A stretch of DNA of 64,000 bases from Flavipsychrobacter stenotrophus. GTDB taxonomy: Bacteria; Bacteroidota; Bacteroidia; Chitinophagales; Chitinophagaceae. This document shows positions 1-7,699 of the stretch, in pieces (position 1 is the stretch's first letter; the number at the start of each line of letters is the position of its first letter). A model generated the notes under the pieces. It ran no database searches. It saw nothing but the letters and a program-made list of their open reading frames with translations, and had not been told where the DNA came from. A program made the translations under genes and the position numbers. Where the stretch lies: NCBI RefSeq assembly GCF_002954265.1, contig NZ_PPSL01000003.1:620001-684000 (forward strand). The letters are read 5' to 3'.

Positions 1-1
1 C

Positions 2-745
2 GCCTCTGCTATTAATGAACGATTGGACAGTGTGTTGACAACATTGTACTTGTTGTTTAACGAGGGGTATTACTCAGAAAGTGATGATAATGTACTGCGA
101 GAAGACCTTTGCCGTGAGGCAATAAGATTGACCGGCCTGCTGATAGAAAATGAAGCCACCAGGCAGCCGGAGGTACTTGCATTAATGGCATTGATGCACT
201 TTCATTCTTCGAGATTCGCGGCAAGGAAGAATGAGCGGGGGGAGATGATATTGTACGACGACCAGGATGAGCAGCTGTGGGATAGGGAGATGATTACAAA
301 GGGTGTTTACTATTTACACGCAGCTTCTCAGGGAGAACGGTTGTCAAAATATCACCTGGAGGCAAGCATAGCTTACTGGCATACACAAAAGGCTGATACC
401 AAAGAAAAGTGGGATAACATATTGCAGCTGTTCAATAAACTACTGCGACTGCAATATTCCCCTGCAGCTGCACTTAACCGAACCTACGCTCTGTATAAAG
501 TGCATGGCCGGGCAAAGGCGATTGAGGAAGCCGAAAAAATGAGCCTGAGTGATAATCACTATTATCATATACTGTTGGGCTCACTCTATTCCGGGGTCGA
601 TAACAGCTGTGCACTAACCCATTTAGATGTGGCGTATGAACTGGCCAAATCAGCGGCAGAGAAAGCGATGATCCTTAAGAAATGTGCAAAATTGAGAAAG
701 TGGATGTTACGGCATGGTTTTTATTACATGTATAATAAACCATAA
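2..745 (+). CDS. ECF RNA polymerase sigma factor, C-terminal part (DUF6596/ECF42 type), cut by window edge
   Basis: The reading frame is open to the left edge, so the gene is 5' truncated; a TTG at 23 is only an internal codon. What remains is the C-terminal extension of the large ECF sigma factors that carry a helical TPR-like domain after sigma-4. The signature ERLDSVLTTLYLLFNEGYY near its start and the later NRTYALYKVHGRAKAIEEAE fit this family. The sigma-2 and sigma-4 domains that bind core polymerase and DNA lie outside the window. In such proteins the extension is thought to replace a separate anti-sigma factor. An OmpA-like lipoprotein follows after 10 bp and may be co-transcribed. Confidence 0.85.
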   Translation, partial: ASAINERLDSVLTTLYLLFNEGYYSESDDNVLREDLCREAIRLTGLLIENEATRQPEVLALMALMHFHSSRFAARKNERGEMILYDDQDEQLWDREMITKGVYYLHAASQGERLSKYHLEASIAYWHTQKADTKEKWDNILQLFNKLLRLQYSPAAALNRTYALYKVHGRAKAIEEAEKMSLSDNHYYHILLGSLYSGVDNSCALTHLDVAYELAKSAAEKAMILKKCAKLRKWMLRHGFYYMYNKP

Positions 746-755
746 AAACAGACAC

Positions 756-1274
756 ATGCGATCATTTAAATTTCTCTCCGTTCTTATACTTGCAGCAACA
801 TTATTGTTTGGTGCATCATGCCACAGCTCTAAAAAGAGCAAGAGCAAAATGTCTTATTCCTGGAAGCTGTACAAGGCTTTACAGCACAAAATGAGTGATG
901 CCCAGGTGGTGAAGATAGGTGATACAGTATTGGTAATTTATCCCGAGCTGGCTATGTTTGGTGTAGGTAAAGATGAGATAAAAATGGAGGCACAACCCGC
1001 ATTTGCTGAGTTTGCTGCCATCCTCAAAGATTATAGCAGGGTGCACCTGATCATTAATGGTTATACCGATAATGTAGGTGGTCCGGAGGCTAATCTTTCT
1101 TTGTCTAAAAGACGCGCTGAAAACACGAAGAGGCTAATGGTGAGCAATGGCGTGAAAGAAGATCGTATCATGACCAATGGTAAGGGCGAGACCTACTTTA
1201 TAGCTGATAACAAAACCGCAGAAGGCCGCCAGGCTAATAGAAGGGTGGAGTTTGTGCTGTACGAAAGCAAATAA
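756..1274 (+). CDS. OmpA-family lipoprotein
   Basis: A 172-residue protein with a lipoprotein signal peptide (hydrophobic run then lipobox FGASC, Cys22), so it should be anchored in the outer membrane. Residues about 75-170 form an OmpA C-terminal (peptidoglycan-binding) domain. It has the motif NGYTDNVGG, with the Asp that contacts diaminopimelate, and the late NRRVEFVL strand with the conserved Arg. The start at 756 is chosen over an in-frame ATG at 714 because it gives a clean signal peptide and does not overlap the sigma factor gene. It probably ties the outer membrane to the cell wall. A strong terminator follows. Confidence 0.88.
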   Translation: MRSFKFLSVLILAATLLFGASCHSSKKSKSKMSYSWKLYKALQHKMSDAQVVKIGDTVLVIYPELAMFGVGKDEIKMEAQPAFAEFAAILKDYSRVHLIINGYTDNVGGPEANLSLSKRRAENTKRLMVSNGVKEDRIMTNGKGETYFIADNKTAEGRQANRRVEFVLYESK

Positions 1275-1300
1275 GCAATGCAATTGATAAATAAAGAAAA

Positions 1301-1342
1301 CCGTGAGTTGTCGTTTTTTGCGATGGCTCACGGGTTTTTTTT
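1301..1342 (+). terminator. Rho-independent terminator after the OmpA lipoprotein gene
   Basis: CCGTGAG pairs with CTCACGG across a 19-nt loop and is followed by GTTTTTTTT. It begins 26 bp after the stop codon of the OmpA-like gene. Confidence 0.75.
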
Positions 1343-1387
1343 AGGCTTCACCTCGTTTCGTCCGGCGTGAGAGAATATGTTGTTACG

Positions 1388-1435
1388 TATTCAAAGAGAA
1401 CCGGTCCGATGTGCTGTCGGTCAGAGACCGACAGC
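1388..1435. repeat. Dispersed repeat R1, copy 1, with hairpin
   Basis: This starts with TCAAAGAGAACCGGTCCGAT, which recurs with small changes near 40473 and 46224. A perfect 10-bp stem follows (GCTGTCGGTC, loop AGA, GACCGACAGC, 1413-1435). It lies between the OmpA gene and the end of prfH and could also slow minus-strand transcription leaving prfH, but there is no T-tract on that side. Confidence 0.55.
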
Positions 1436-1465
1436 TGGCATTTGGACACGTCAGTACTGACATTG

Positions 1466-2080
1466 CTACAATGGTTGTTGAATGACTTTAACCGGATTGC
1501 CTCTTTCCAGTATGTTGTGCTCCTGCCATTGTGTTTGTTGGAGCGCAGTGAGTTGAGTGGTTTGCCACGCCAGTACTTTAGCTTCCAGCCGTTCTAGACA
1601 CAGCTTTTTGTTTTGTAGCTGAGAGCGACTATCGCTTGCCAATACCTGTATGCCAGATGGTATGTGTGTGCCGCGCACAGCGGTCTCTACCTTGTTTACA
1701 TTTTGTCCGCCCGGCCCTGATGAGCGGCAGGTGTCCAGCCGTACATCATTAATGTTCCATTTCAACTGCTGCATGGGGTCAAATATTTCCACCCCTGCAA
1801 ACCAGTTTTTTCGCTTGTGCATCTTACGGTAAGGGCTTTGTGCTATCCACTGCACAGTGCCTTGCCATTCTTTGGTGAAGGCAGAGAGCGTGTTGCCCTC
1901 TGCCTGTATCACTGCCGATTGTAAAGTGCCCGCCAGCTCGCCTTTTGTGTTGGATAACACGGTAAAGGTTATACCATATTGTTTGGCTTGTTTCAGCATC
2001 ATTTCCTGCAGCCGGGCTACCACCCGGCAACACTCCACAGGCCCGCGGCCCGATGTGATCTGTATAATTATCTTGTCCAT
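1466..2080 (-). CDS. prfH: Peptide chain release factor H (PrfH)
   Basis: A 204-residue class I release factor-like protein. It keeps the peptidyl-tRNA hydrolysis motif GGQ (residues 124-126 in SSGPGGQNVNKVETAVR) and a basic C-terminal helix, but is far shorter than RF1/RF2 (about 360 residues) and lacks a full codon-recognition domain. In the PrfH family it releases nascent chains from damaged or stalled ribosomes rather than reading stop codons. It follows rtcB by 12 bp on the same strand, the usual RtcB-PrfH operon. The family assignment is firm; the ribosome-damage role is taken from published work on homologues and is not visible here. Confidence 0.93.
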   Translation of the reverse strand: MDKIIIQITSGRGPVECCRVVARLQEMMLKQAKQYGITFTVLSNTKGELAGTLQSAVIQAEGNTLSAFTKEWQGTVQWIAQSPYRKMHKRKNWFAGVEIFDPMQQLKWNINDVRLDTCRSSGPGGQNVNKVETAVRGTHIPSGIQVLASDSRSQLQNKKLCLERLEAKVLAWQTTQLTALQQTQWQEHNILERGNPVKVIQQPL

Positions 2081-2092
2081 TTTGGTTCGTTT

Positions 2093-3493
2093 TTATTCTT
2101 TGTTCATTCTTACTATACGGGGCATAAATGTGCCCTCAATGTTTACCAATGCTTCCTGTGCGGCTATGACCTTATTAATGTCTTTATAGGCCAGTGGGTT
2201 TTCTTCCACACTGCCACCTATAAGCGTAACACCTGCAGCCGCCAGCATTTGCTTCATGCCAGATACGGTCATGTTCTCTTTTGCGCGCTGCCTGCTCATA
2301 GCTCTTCCCGCACCATGCGATGCGGAATTGAGTGCATTGGCCACACCCTTTCCGGATACTATATATGCCGGTGTGGTCATACTGCCGGGTATGATGCCCA
2401 GCTCACCTGCATGCGCAGGAGTAGCGCCTTTGCGATGTACGATCACGTCGCCGCCATCCGCCAGTTGTTCTTTCCACGCAAAGTTGTGGTGGTTCTCTAT
2501 GGTCATTATGGCCTGTAGTCCCAGTGCTTTCAGCAGGTTGCGGTGTATACGATCGTGACATGCTTTGGCATAATCGCCGGCAAGATTCATACTCAGCCAG
2601 TACTCCTGACCGGCCTCGCTGTTCATATCCAGCCATGCCAGTTGTTGCGCATGCTTAGGTAGCTTGCAGGTATCCATGGCTATGCGGGTGTAGTGTTGGG
2701 CTATATTAGCACCCAGTCCGCGGCTGCCCGAGTGCGATAGCAATGCTACATACTTTTTGGGTGGCAGCCCCATGGTATTACCTTCGTTCAGTTCTACTGT
2801 GCCAAACTCAACAAAGTGGTTGCCGCTGCCCGAAGAGCCCAGCTGTCGCTCAGCCTTTGCCTGCAGGCGCTTCAGGAACTCTGTTGCGCTAAACGCAGGG
2901 TCATTTAATATTGCATGTTCCTGTTTGAATTCGAGTCCGCCTTCCATTCCGAAGTGCGTGAACTCCCGCAAGGCCGTCTTCATTTCGAATGAATGGCTTT
3001 TGAAGAAGCTCTCACTTTCATCAATGATGGTCAGTGCCATGCGGCAGCCAATGTCTAGACCTACGGCAAAAGGTATCACCGCATTGCGGGTAGCCAGCAC
3101 GCCGCCTATAGGCATGCCATAACCTGTATGCGCATCGGGCATCAGTGCGCCCTGCACAGTTACGGGCAGAGACATTACCAGTTCCATTTGTTTCTTCGCG
3201 GAATGTTCTATCTCCTTCCCCCCATAGATCTTCAGCTGTCCTGTTTCTTCCAGCAGATCGAATGTGTTGAAACTCAGTTCTGGTCCTACATCCATGAAGG
3301 TGGCTGCTATTTTGCCTACTACGTCATCGTTAAGGTAGTTGGCAGGTTCGTTTTTAATATTGGTCAGTAATGTCACCATTTCCTCTTTGGTGTGGTGCTT
3401 AAAGTGCCGCGACATAATGTTGATGACAAGGCTTCTTGCCTGATCATTGGTATAGCCCAGCTTACTTAATTCTTTGGTTTTTATATTGCTCAT
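2093..3493 (-). CDS. rtcB: RNA-splicing ligase RtcB
   Basis: A 466-residue GTP-dependent 3'-phosphate / 5'-OH RNA ligase. All catalytic residues can be seen: the Mn ligands Asp147 and Cys150 (DIGC), His226 (GNHF), His254 (SHSGSRG) and His335 (ENHHN), plus the guanylated His393 (ASHGAGR). The length is near that of the archaeal enzyme, longer than the E. coli protein by about 60 residues. Because prfH follows in the same operon, it belongs to the RtcB2-PrfH repair type, proposed to reseal cleaved 16S rRNA or tRNA. The start ATG overlaps the stop of an upstream 40-codon ORF by ATGA, suggesting translational coupling. Confidence 0.96.
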   Translation of the reverse strand: MSNIKTKELSKLGYTNDQARSLVINIMSRHFKHHTKEEMVTLLTNIKNEPANYLNDDVVGKIAATFMDVGPELSFNTFDLLEETGQLKIYGGKEIEHSAKKQMELVMSLPVTVQGALMPDAHTGYGMPIGGVLATRNAVIPFAVGLDIGCRMALTIIDESESFFKSHSFEMKTALREFTHFGMEGGLEFKQEHAILNDPAFSATEFLKRLQAKAERQLGSSGSGNHFVEFGTVELNEGNTMGLPPKKYVALLSHSGSRGLGANIAQHYTRIAMDTCKLPKHAQQLAWLDMNSEAGQEYWLSMNLAGDYAKACHDRIHRNLLKALGLQAIMTIENHHNFAWKEQLADGGDVIVHRKGATPAHAGELGIIPGSMTTPAYIVSGKGVANALNSASHGAGRAMSRQRAKENMTVSGMKQMLAAAGVTLIGGSVEENPLAYKDINKVIAAQEALVNIEGTFMPRIVRMNKE

Positions 3494-3612
3494 TTGTTGG
3501 TTGATTTGTTGATAATGCTCACCTGCTCATATTGTTTTTGCAGGTGTTGTTTTTGTCTTTTGATGTATCTCAGACACACGAAGACATGAGGGTGTAACAC
3601 AGCTGTGTTCAT
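3490..3612 (-). CDS. Candidate 40-residue leader peptide coupled to rtcB
   Basis: An ATG-started ORF of 40 codons (begins MNTAVLHPHVF, ends INKSTNK) whose TGA overlaps the rtcB ATG as ATGA. The peptide is basic and rich in Gln and Lys (RQKQHLQKQYEQ) and has no signal or membrane segment. It lies wholly inside the long leader downstream of a good promoter match at 3890-3921. No strong ribosome binding site is seen, though that is normal in Bacteroidota. It may be a real microprotein, a regulatory leader ORF, or chance; the exact overlap is the main argument for it. Confidence 0.35.
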   Translation of the reverse strand: MNTAVLHPHVFVCLRYIKRQKQHLQKQYEQVSIINKSTNK

Positions 3613-3889
3613 CTCGTAATTGTTGTTGGTAAAAAATATTGAGTCAAAAATTCGTCCTTACGGAAAGGATATAGCCGTGCGTAAATTGCTCAAAGAAAAT
3701 AGCTGAAACCTAGGGCAGGAGCTTACAGGGCATGGCTATGCTATGATGACCATGGTAACATTTCAATAAATTAAAACGTAGAGGTAAACACCCTGCCTGG
3801 GTTAGGCAATGAGCGCAAGGGGCGATATGTGGAAACGATAAGTCATGGTCCAATGCGTGTTTATAATAGTGAGCTGATTGGAATCTGTG
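3613..3889 (-). promoter_or_regulatory. Long 5' leader of the rtcB-prfH operon, non-coding part
   Basis: About 280 nt between the predicted transcription start and the small ORF carries no convincing gene. A 60-codon frame (3710-3892) begins upstream of the predicted start site and looks spurious. Local hairpins are visible, such as TCCTT/AAGGA around 3649-3663 and the self-complementary ACCATGGT near 3748. No known riboswitch or tRNA was recognised. Confidence 0.35.
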
Positions 3890-3921
3890 CAAAAGTAGAA
3901 TGAATAATTATATAAAACAAA
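3890..3921 (-). promoter_or_regulatory. Bacteroidota-type promoter for the rtcB leader
   Basis: On the minus strand TTTG (3921-3918) is followed after 20 nt by TACTTTTG (3897-3890), matching the -33 TTTG and -7 TAnnTTTG consensus of the Bacteroidota primary sigma factor. It sits just past the terminator of the DUF4142 gene and points toward rtcB, predicting transcription to start near 3884. Confidence 0.55.
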
Positions 3922-3955
3922 TAAGCCGCAATGACCTAATGTCAATGCGGCTTAT
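3921..3955 (-). terminator. Terminator of the DUF4142 lipoprotein gene
   Basis: AGCCGCATTGAC and GTCATTGCGGCT (minus strand reading, one mismatch) form a 12-bp stem with a 5-nt loop, followed by a short T-rich run. It lies 21 bp past the stop of the DUF4142 gene and touches the rtcB promoter. Confidence 0.65.
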
Positions 3956-3975
3956 TTTATGGAAAAGTACTTGTT

Positions 3976-4620
3976 TTATTTCAGATCATTCTTCAGGTTC
4001 ACCATCATGTCGAGGTGGGCATGAAGGGTGGGCAGGGTGTTGTCGATCAGGGATTTTATTTCGCTGTCTTTTACATTGTTGCGGGCGTCTTCAAATACAT
4101 TCACGTCGTCTTTGTGACCGTCTGTCATTTTGCTGGCCCATGTTTTATCCCATGCACTTCCGATTTTGGTACTCATGTTGCTCAGGTCTTTTCCTGCCCA
4201 GTCTTTTGTAAGTGCGGGGTAGTGTTTCTCTGTGGCGTAGTCCTGTAGTTTGTTCTTCAGTTTATTGTGGTCTACCAGCATCATGCGCGCATGTTCTTTC
4301 AGCTCTTTTGTAGTGCCCATCTTTATGCCCGCTTCCAATAGTATGATCTCGTTCCTGTTGGTATTGAGTGCGTTCACTACAAACACCGAATCGGGGTTGC
4401 CGGCAATGGTGCGCTTGATATTGCTGATGGCGCTGTCGGTAGATTGCTTGATGTTTGTGGCTGCTGCGTTTGCGGCATCCTTTACGTTTTCACCTGCTTC
4501 CTTCAGGTTGCCACCTACAGTGCTGTCGGTAGTAGTGGTGGTAGTTGTTGTGGAATTGTTGCAGGCTACTGCCATTAAAGAAAGAGGCAGTATTGCCAGC
4601 CAATAAAGTTTGATGTTCAT
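3976..4620 (-). CDS. DUF4142 domain lipoprotein
   Basis: A 214-residue protein with a lipobox (LMAVAC, Cys20), then a Thr-rich linker of eight consecutive threonines and an amphipathic helical stretch (about residues 35-70) full of Ala, Asn and Lys like LEA/apolipoprotein-type helices. The rest (about 75-212) is the four-helix ferritin-like DUF4142 domain, with FVVNALNTNRNEIILLEAG, a central MMLVDHNKL and a C-terminal LPTLHAHLDMM. Function of this family is unknown; it is common in envelope stress settings. It has its own terminator, so it seems monocistronic. Confidence 0.85.
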   Translation of the reverse strand: MNIKLYWLAILPLSLMAVACNNSTTTTTTTTDSTVGGNLKEAGENVKDAANAAATNIKQSTDSAISNIKRTIAGNPDSVFVVNALNTNRNEIILLEAGIKMGTTKELKEHARMMLVDHNKLKNKLQDYATEKHYPALTKDWAGKDLSNMSTKIGSAWDKTWASKMTDGHKDDVNVFEDARNNVKDSEIKSLIDNTLPTLHAHLDMMVNLKNDLK

Positions 4621-4764
4621 GTGTATGTGTTTGATTTGTGTTGAATACTAATAACGCGTAATTACCATGCCATGAGCGTGATTTGCAGCCCTGTACAGCT
4701 ATAATTGTTTAGCGATGTGAGATAATCGGTATTTTTGAAGCTGTGCCGGTCAGGCCTGTTATTT

Positions 4765-5619
4765 ATGAGGTATCTAATCGTTGCTTTTTGTTTGTTGTTA
4801 TTATGCCCCGGTTGTGATGTAAAGCATGGTGGTAATGAGCCTATGCATACACGAGAGGCAGTAGATACAGCCACCGTTGGTGATGAGTGGGAAACTTATC
4901 TGGCACAGTATGAGGGTAGTGCCGGATCTACAATTGTGAATATGTCGCTTAAAGCGAAAGTGCCAGTTAGCGGCTATGCTTATCTGTTGATAACCGGGGT
5001 GAAATTTACCAAGTGTAAAGATGGCTTGCCCACACAAGATGCGTTTGCAGGGTTGTATGAAGTGGCTGACTCAGTGGAGAGTACGGTCAACGCGCACGGT
5101 AAGGCCATACATGCAGGTACATTTACTCACGAATGTAAGCGGCTTGACTATTACTACGTTACCGATACTATAGGACTGCGTGCCGTGTTAACTCATTTAT
5201 ATGTGCAGGTCTTCCCGGGTTATGAGGCCAGTATACATATTGCTGAAGATAAACCCTGGGATGGTTACCTAAAGTTTCTCTATCCTAATGACGCTACCCA
5301 ACACTACATAGCAGATGAACGGGTAATAGACAACCTAATAAAAAATGGCGACAGTCTTGCTGTACCCCGCCCCATAGACTATGGCATCTATTTCAAAGCC
5401 GCGGAAGACCGTGAGCATTTTATTGCCTATGCGCTGCATGAGCACTTTAATGTAGAAAGCCAGTCAAGAACCACTGGTGAATACCCTTATGAGCTAACCA
5501 TATCAAAGATCAGCCCTGTTGATATAGCAATCATTAACCCCACCGGTGAGGAGCTAAGAAAGCAGGCTGCAAAGTACAATGGGGAGTATGACGGCTGGGG
5601 TTGTGGGGTTGTGAAGTGA
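4765..5619 (+). CDS. DUF695-RraB two-domain lipoprotein
   Basis: A 284-residue lipoprotein (lipobox LLCPGC; start at ATG 4765 rather than 4735 for a compact signal peptide). The first half (about residues 35-175) resembles DUF695, with WETYLAQYEGSAGS near its start and the TFTHECKRLDYYYVTD strand. The second half (about 185-280) resembles RraB, the regulator of RNase E: GDSLAVPRPIDYGIYF, then a final YNGEYDGWGCGV, the family's terminal signature. RraB in gamma-proteobacteria is a cytosolic inhibitor of RNase E, but a lipoprotein signal would put this copy outside the cytoplasm, so that role is unlikely here. The true role is unknown. Confidence 0.75.
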   Translation: MRYLIVAFCLLLLCPGCDVKHGGNEPMHTREAVDTATVGDEWETYLAQYEGSAGSTIVNMSLKAKVPVSGYAYLLITGVKFTKCKDGLPTQDAFAGLYEVADSVESTVNAHGKAIHAGTFTHECKRLDYYYVTDTIGLRAVLTHLYVQVFPGYEASIHIAEDKPWDGYLKFLYPNDATQHYIADERVIDNLIKNGDSLAVPRPIDYGIYFKAAEDREHFIAYALHEHFNVESQSRTTGEYPYELTISKISPVDIAIINPTGEELRKQAAKYNGEYDGWGCGVVK

Positions 5620-5681
5620 GTAAACACAGAGTTAAAGAAAGTATATTTAATTGCTTATAAGCTTTACCTACATTTGTAATA

Positions 5682-6335
5682 ATGAGATGTTTTCTGGCAA
5701 TATTGTTCTGTACTTTTCTTCTTTCCGAGAGCTGCACTTATCGTAGGTTTATGTCGAAAGACGCTGCGGGTAAAAAGCATTGGACAAAAGATTTCAGAAA
5801 TGACAAGATAGCTGAACATATGACTATTGCCTCTATTTTTAGTATAAAGAATACCCGTGTTGAATACCCAAAATACACCGGAGATATTATCTCAGATACT
5901 ATTGGTCAAACGACCTTTATTCAATTCGATAGTTCGAGGATATATTTATATCCCGGGGCGGAAAATTTTAAAAATATTTTCGTTTCTGGTCTTGTCTCGC
6001 CTAAGATGATTTATTGTATTTTGGATAGTTCTTGCAGAGTACCGTCTGGTGTGCGGGCATTCAGTGTTGAAACTGGTCTGCCAGTTAATACTCGGCGATA
6101 TGGCTGGAGCGGTTATAGTTTTTCAATAAGCAGCTTCGATCTCTTAACTAATGTCAAAAGCAATGGTAATCAAAGGCGGTTTAGGTTTCCGGTTCACTTT
6201 GATGGCTTTGGTAATGCAATCTGCATTTTCTTTCTCGAGTTAACGAATGAACACGCAAATCTAACCACAGATTTGAATACATTTATTCAAAAATCAAAAG
6301 TGACTTTAATAAAACAAGGATGGGTAGAAATCTAG
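5682..6335 (+). CDS. Hypothetical lipoprotein
   Basis: A 217-residue protein with a short lipoprotein signal peptide (lipobox LLSESC, Cys18). The rest is mixed alpha/beta with no family that I recognise; it is rich in Phe, Ser and Ile, and has a Tyr-Arg-rich region after the signal. A TACATTTG element (-7 type) ends only 6 bp before the ATG, so the mRNA may be nearly leaderless. The base composition here looks more AT-rich than the flanking MFS gene, which may point to a variable, strain-specific gene. Confidence 0.7.
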   Translation: MRCFLAILFCTFLLSESCTYRRFMSKDAAGKKHWTKDFRNDKIAEHMTIASIFSIKNTRVEYPKYTGDIISDTIGQTTFIQFDSSRIYLYPGAENFKNIFVSGLVSPKMIYCILDSSCRVPSGVRAFSVETGLPVNTRRYGWSGYSFSISSFDLLTNVKSNGNQRRFRFPVHFDGFGNAICIFFLELTNEHANLTTDLNTFIQKSKVTLIKQGWVEI

Positions 6336-6398
6336 ATTGCTGAAAACGTACCAATATTTATACGCAGATTCTAATATCCCTTATTTTTGCCATTCCCC

Positions 6399-7601
6399 AT
6401 GCAAGCATCAACCAAACAGTTAGCTCAAAACACAGTATACCCTATACTGTTCACTATAGCTTTTACGCACTGCATTAATGATATGTGCCAGTCGGTAATA
6501 CCGTCTGTGTATCCTATGATGAAGACCAAGTTTCAATTGTCTTTTTCACAGATAGGGTTGATCACGTTTACCTTCCAGCTTACAGCGTCATTATTACAGC
6601 CATTTATAGGCCATTTTACCGATAAGAAGCCGCAGCCTTACTCATTGGCTATTGGCATGTGTTTTACGCTGCTGGGGCTTATCTTTTTATCACAGGCATA
6701 TAACTTCTATACTATACTGGCTTCGGTAGCTTTTGTGGGCCTGGGGTCATCTATTTTTCACCCAGAGGCATCGCGGGTAGCCTTCCTGGCTTCGGGCGGT
6801 AAGCGGGGGTTAGCGCAGTCTATTTTTCAGCTGGGCGGTAATGGGGGTAGTGCCTTCGGGCCACTGCTGGTGGCAGTGATAGTGGTATCGCATGGGCAGG
6901 CGCATATACTATGGTTTAGTATTGCCGCATTGGTGGGTATAACCATACTTATGCGCATAGGGGCATGGTATCAAAATCACCTTACGCTGCGTGCTGCCGG
7001 TAAGGGACCTAAATCTATAGAAGAGCCGCATCACCTGTCTAAAGGCAAGGTGGCCATGTCTATGACCATATTGTTGCTGCTTATCTTCTCCAAGTATTTC
7101 TACATGACGAGCATGACCAGTTACTTTACCTTCTTCCTTATAGATAAGTTTCAGCTTACCGTGCAGCAGTCGCAGATGTACCTGTTCATCTTCCTGGCTG
7201 CCGTGGCTGCGGGTACGCTTATTGGCGGGCCGTTGGGCGACAGGTTTGGCCGTAAGTACATTATCTGGTTCTCTATATTAGGTGCTGCTCCGTTTACATT
7301 GTTATTACCCTATGCCAATCTTTTCTGGACTGGCGTATTAGCTGCTGCCATAGGTGTTATTATAGCTTCTGCTTTCTCGGCGATATTGGTATATGCGCAA
7401 GAGCTGGTGCCGGGCAGGGTGGGCACTATTTCGGGATTGTTCTTTGGCTTTGCATTTGGTATAGCGGGTATAGGGTCTGCCTTGCTGGGCCGCCTGGCCG
7501 ATCATACCAGTATCAGTCATGTGTTCCATATCTGTGCGTTCTTACCACTATTGGGTATTATTACGGGGCTACTTCCCAATCTTGAAAGGAAGACGCATTA
7601 G
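6399..7601 (+). CDS. MFS transporter, fosmidomycin resistance (Fsr) family
   Basis: A 400-residue inner membrane exporter with about 12 hydrophobic segments. The Fsr signature is clear: FTHCINDMCQSVIPSVYPM in the first helix, FHPEASRVAF and GLAQSIFQLGGNGGSAFGPL mid-protein, and the MFS motif GPLGDRFGRKY in the cytoplasmic loop. It is a proton-driven drug exporter by family; the actual substrate is not known. The ATG at 6399 is preferred to the TTG at 6387; a TATTTTTG -7-type element lies just upstream at 6382-6389. It appears to be monocistronic. Confidence 0.9.
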   Translation: MQASTKQLAQNTVYPILFTIAFTHCINDMCQSVIPSVYPMMKTKFQLSFSQIGLITFTFQLTASLLQPFIGHFTDKKPQPYSLAIGMCFTLLGLIFLSQAYNFYTILASVAFVGLGSSIFHPEASRVAFLASGGKRGLAQSIFQLGGNGGSAFGPLLVAVIVVSHGQAHILWFSIAALVGITILMRIGAWYQNHLTLRAAGKGPKSIEEPHHLSKGKVAMSMTILLLLIFSKYFYMTSMTSYFTFFLIDKFQLTVQQSQMYLFIFLAAVAAGTLIGGPLGDRFGRKYIIWFSILGAAPFTLLLPYANLFWTGVLAAAIGVIIASAFSAILVYAQELVPGRVGTISGLFFGFAFGIAGIGSALLGRLADHTSISHVFHICAFLPLLGIITGLLPNLERKTH

Positions 7602-7699
7602 CCTTCTCTTAACGTCTTCCTTAAAATATTGCTAAACATTATGTATGATGATACGGTAGCAGTCTTTATGCGCTAGCTTTACCCACATACACCGTCATC

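Noticed and set aside
3710-3892. 60-codon minus frame in the rtcB leader
   Set aside because: Starts upstream of the predicted transcription start and is rich in His and Cys without a recognisable pattern.
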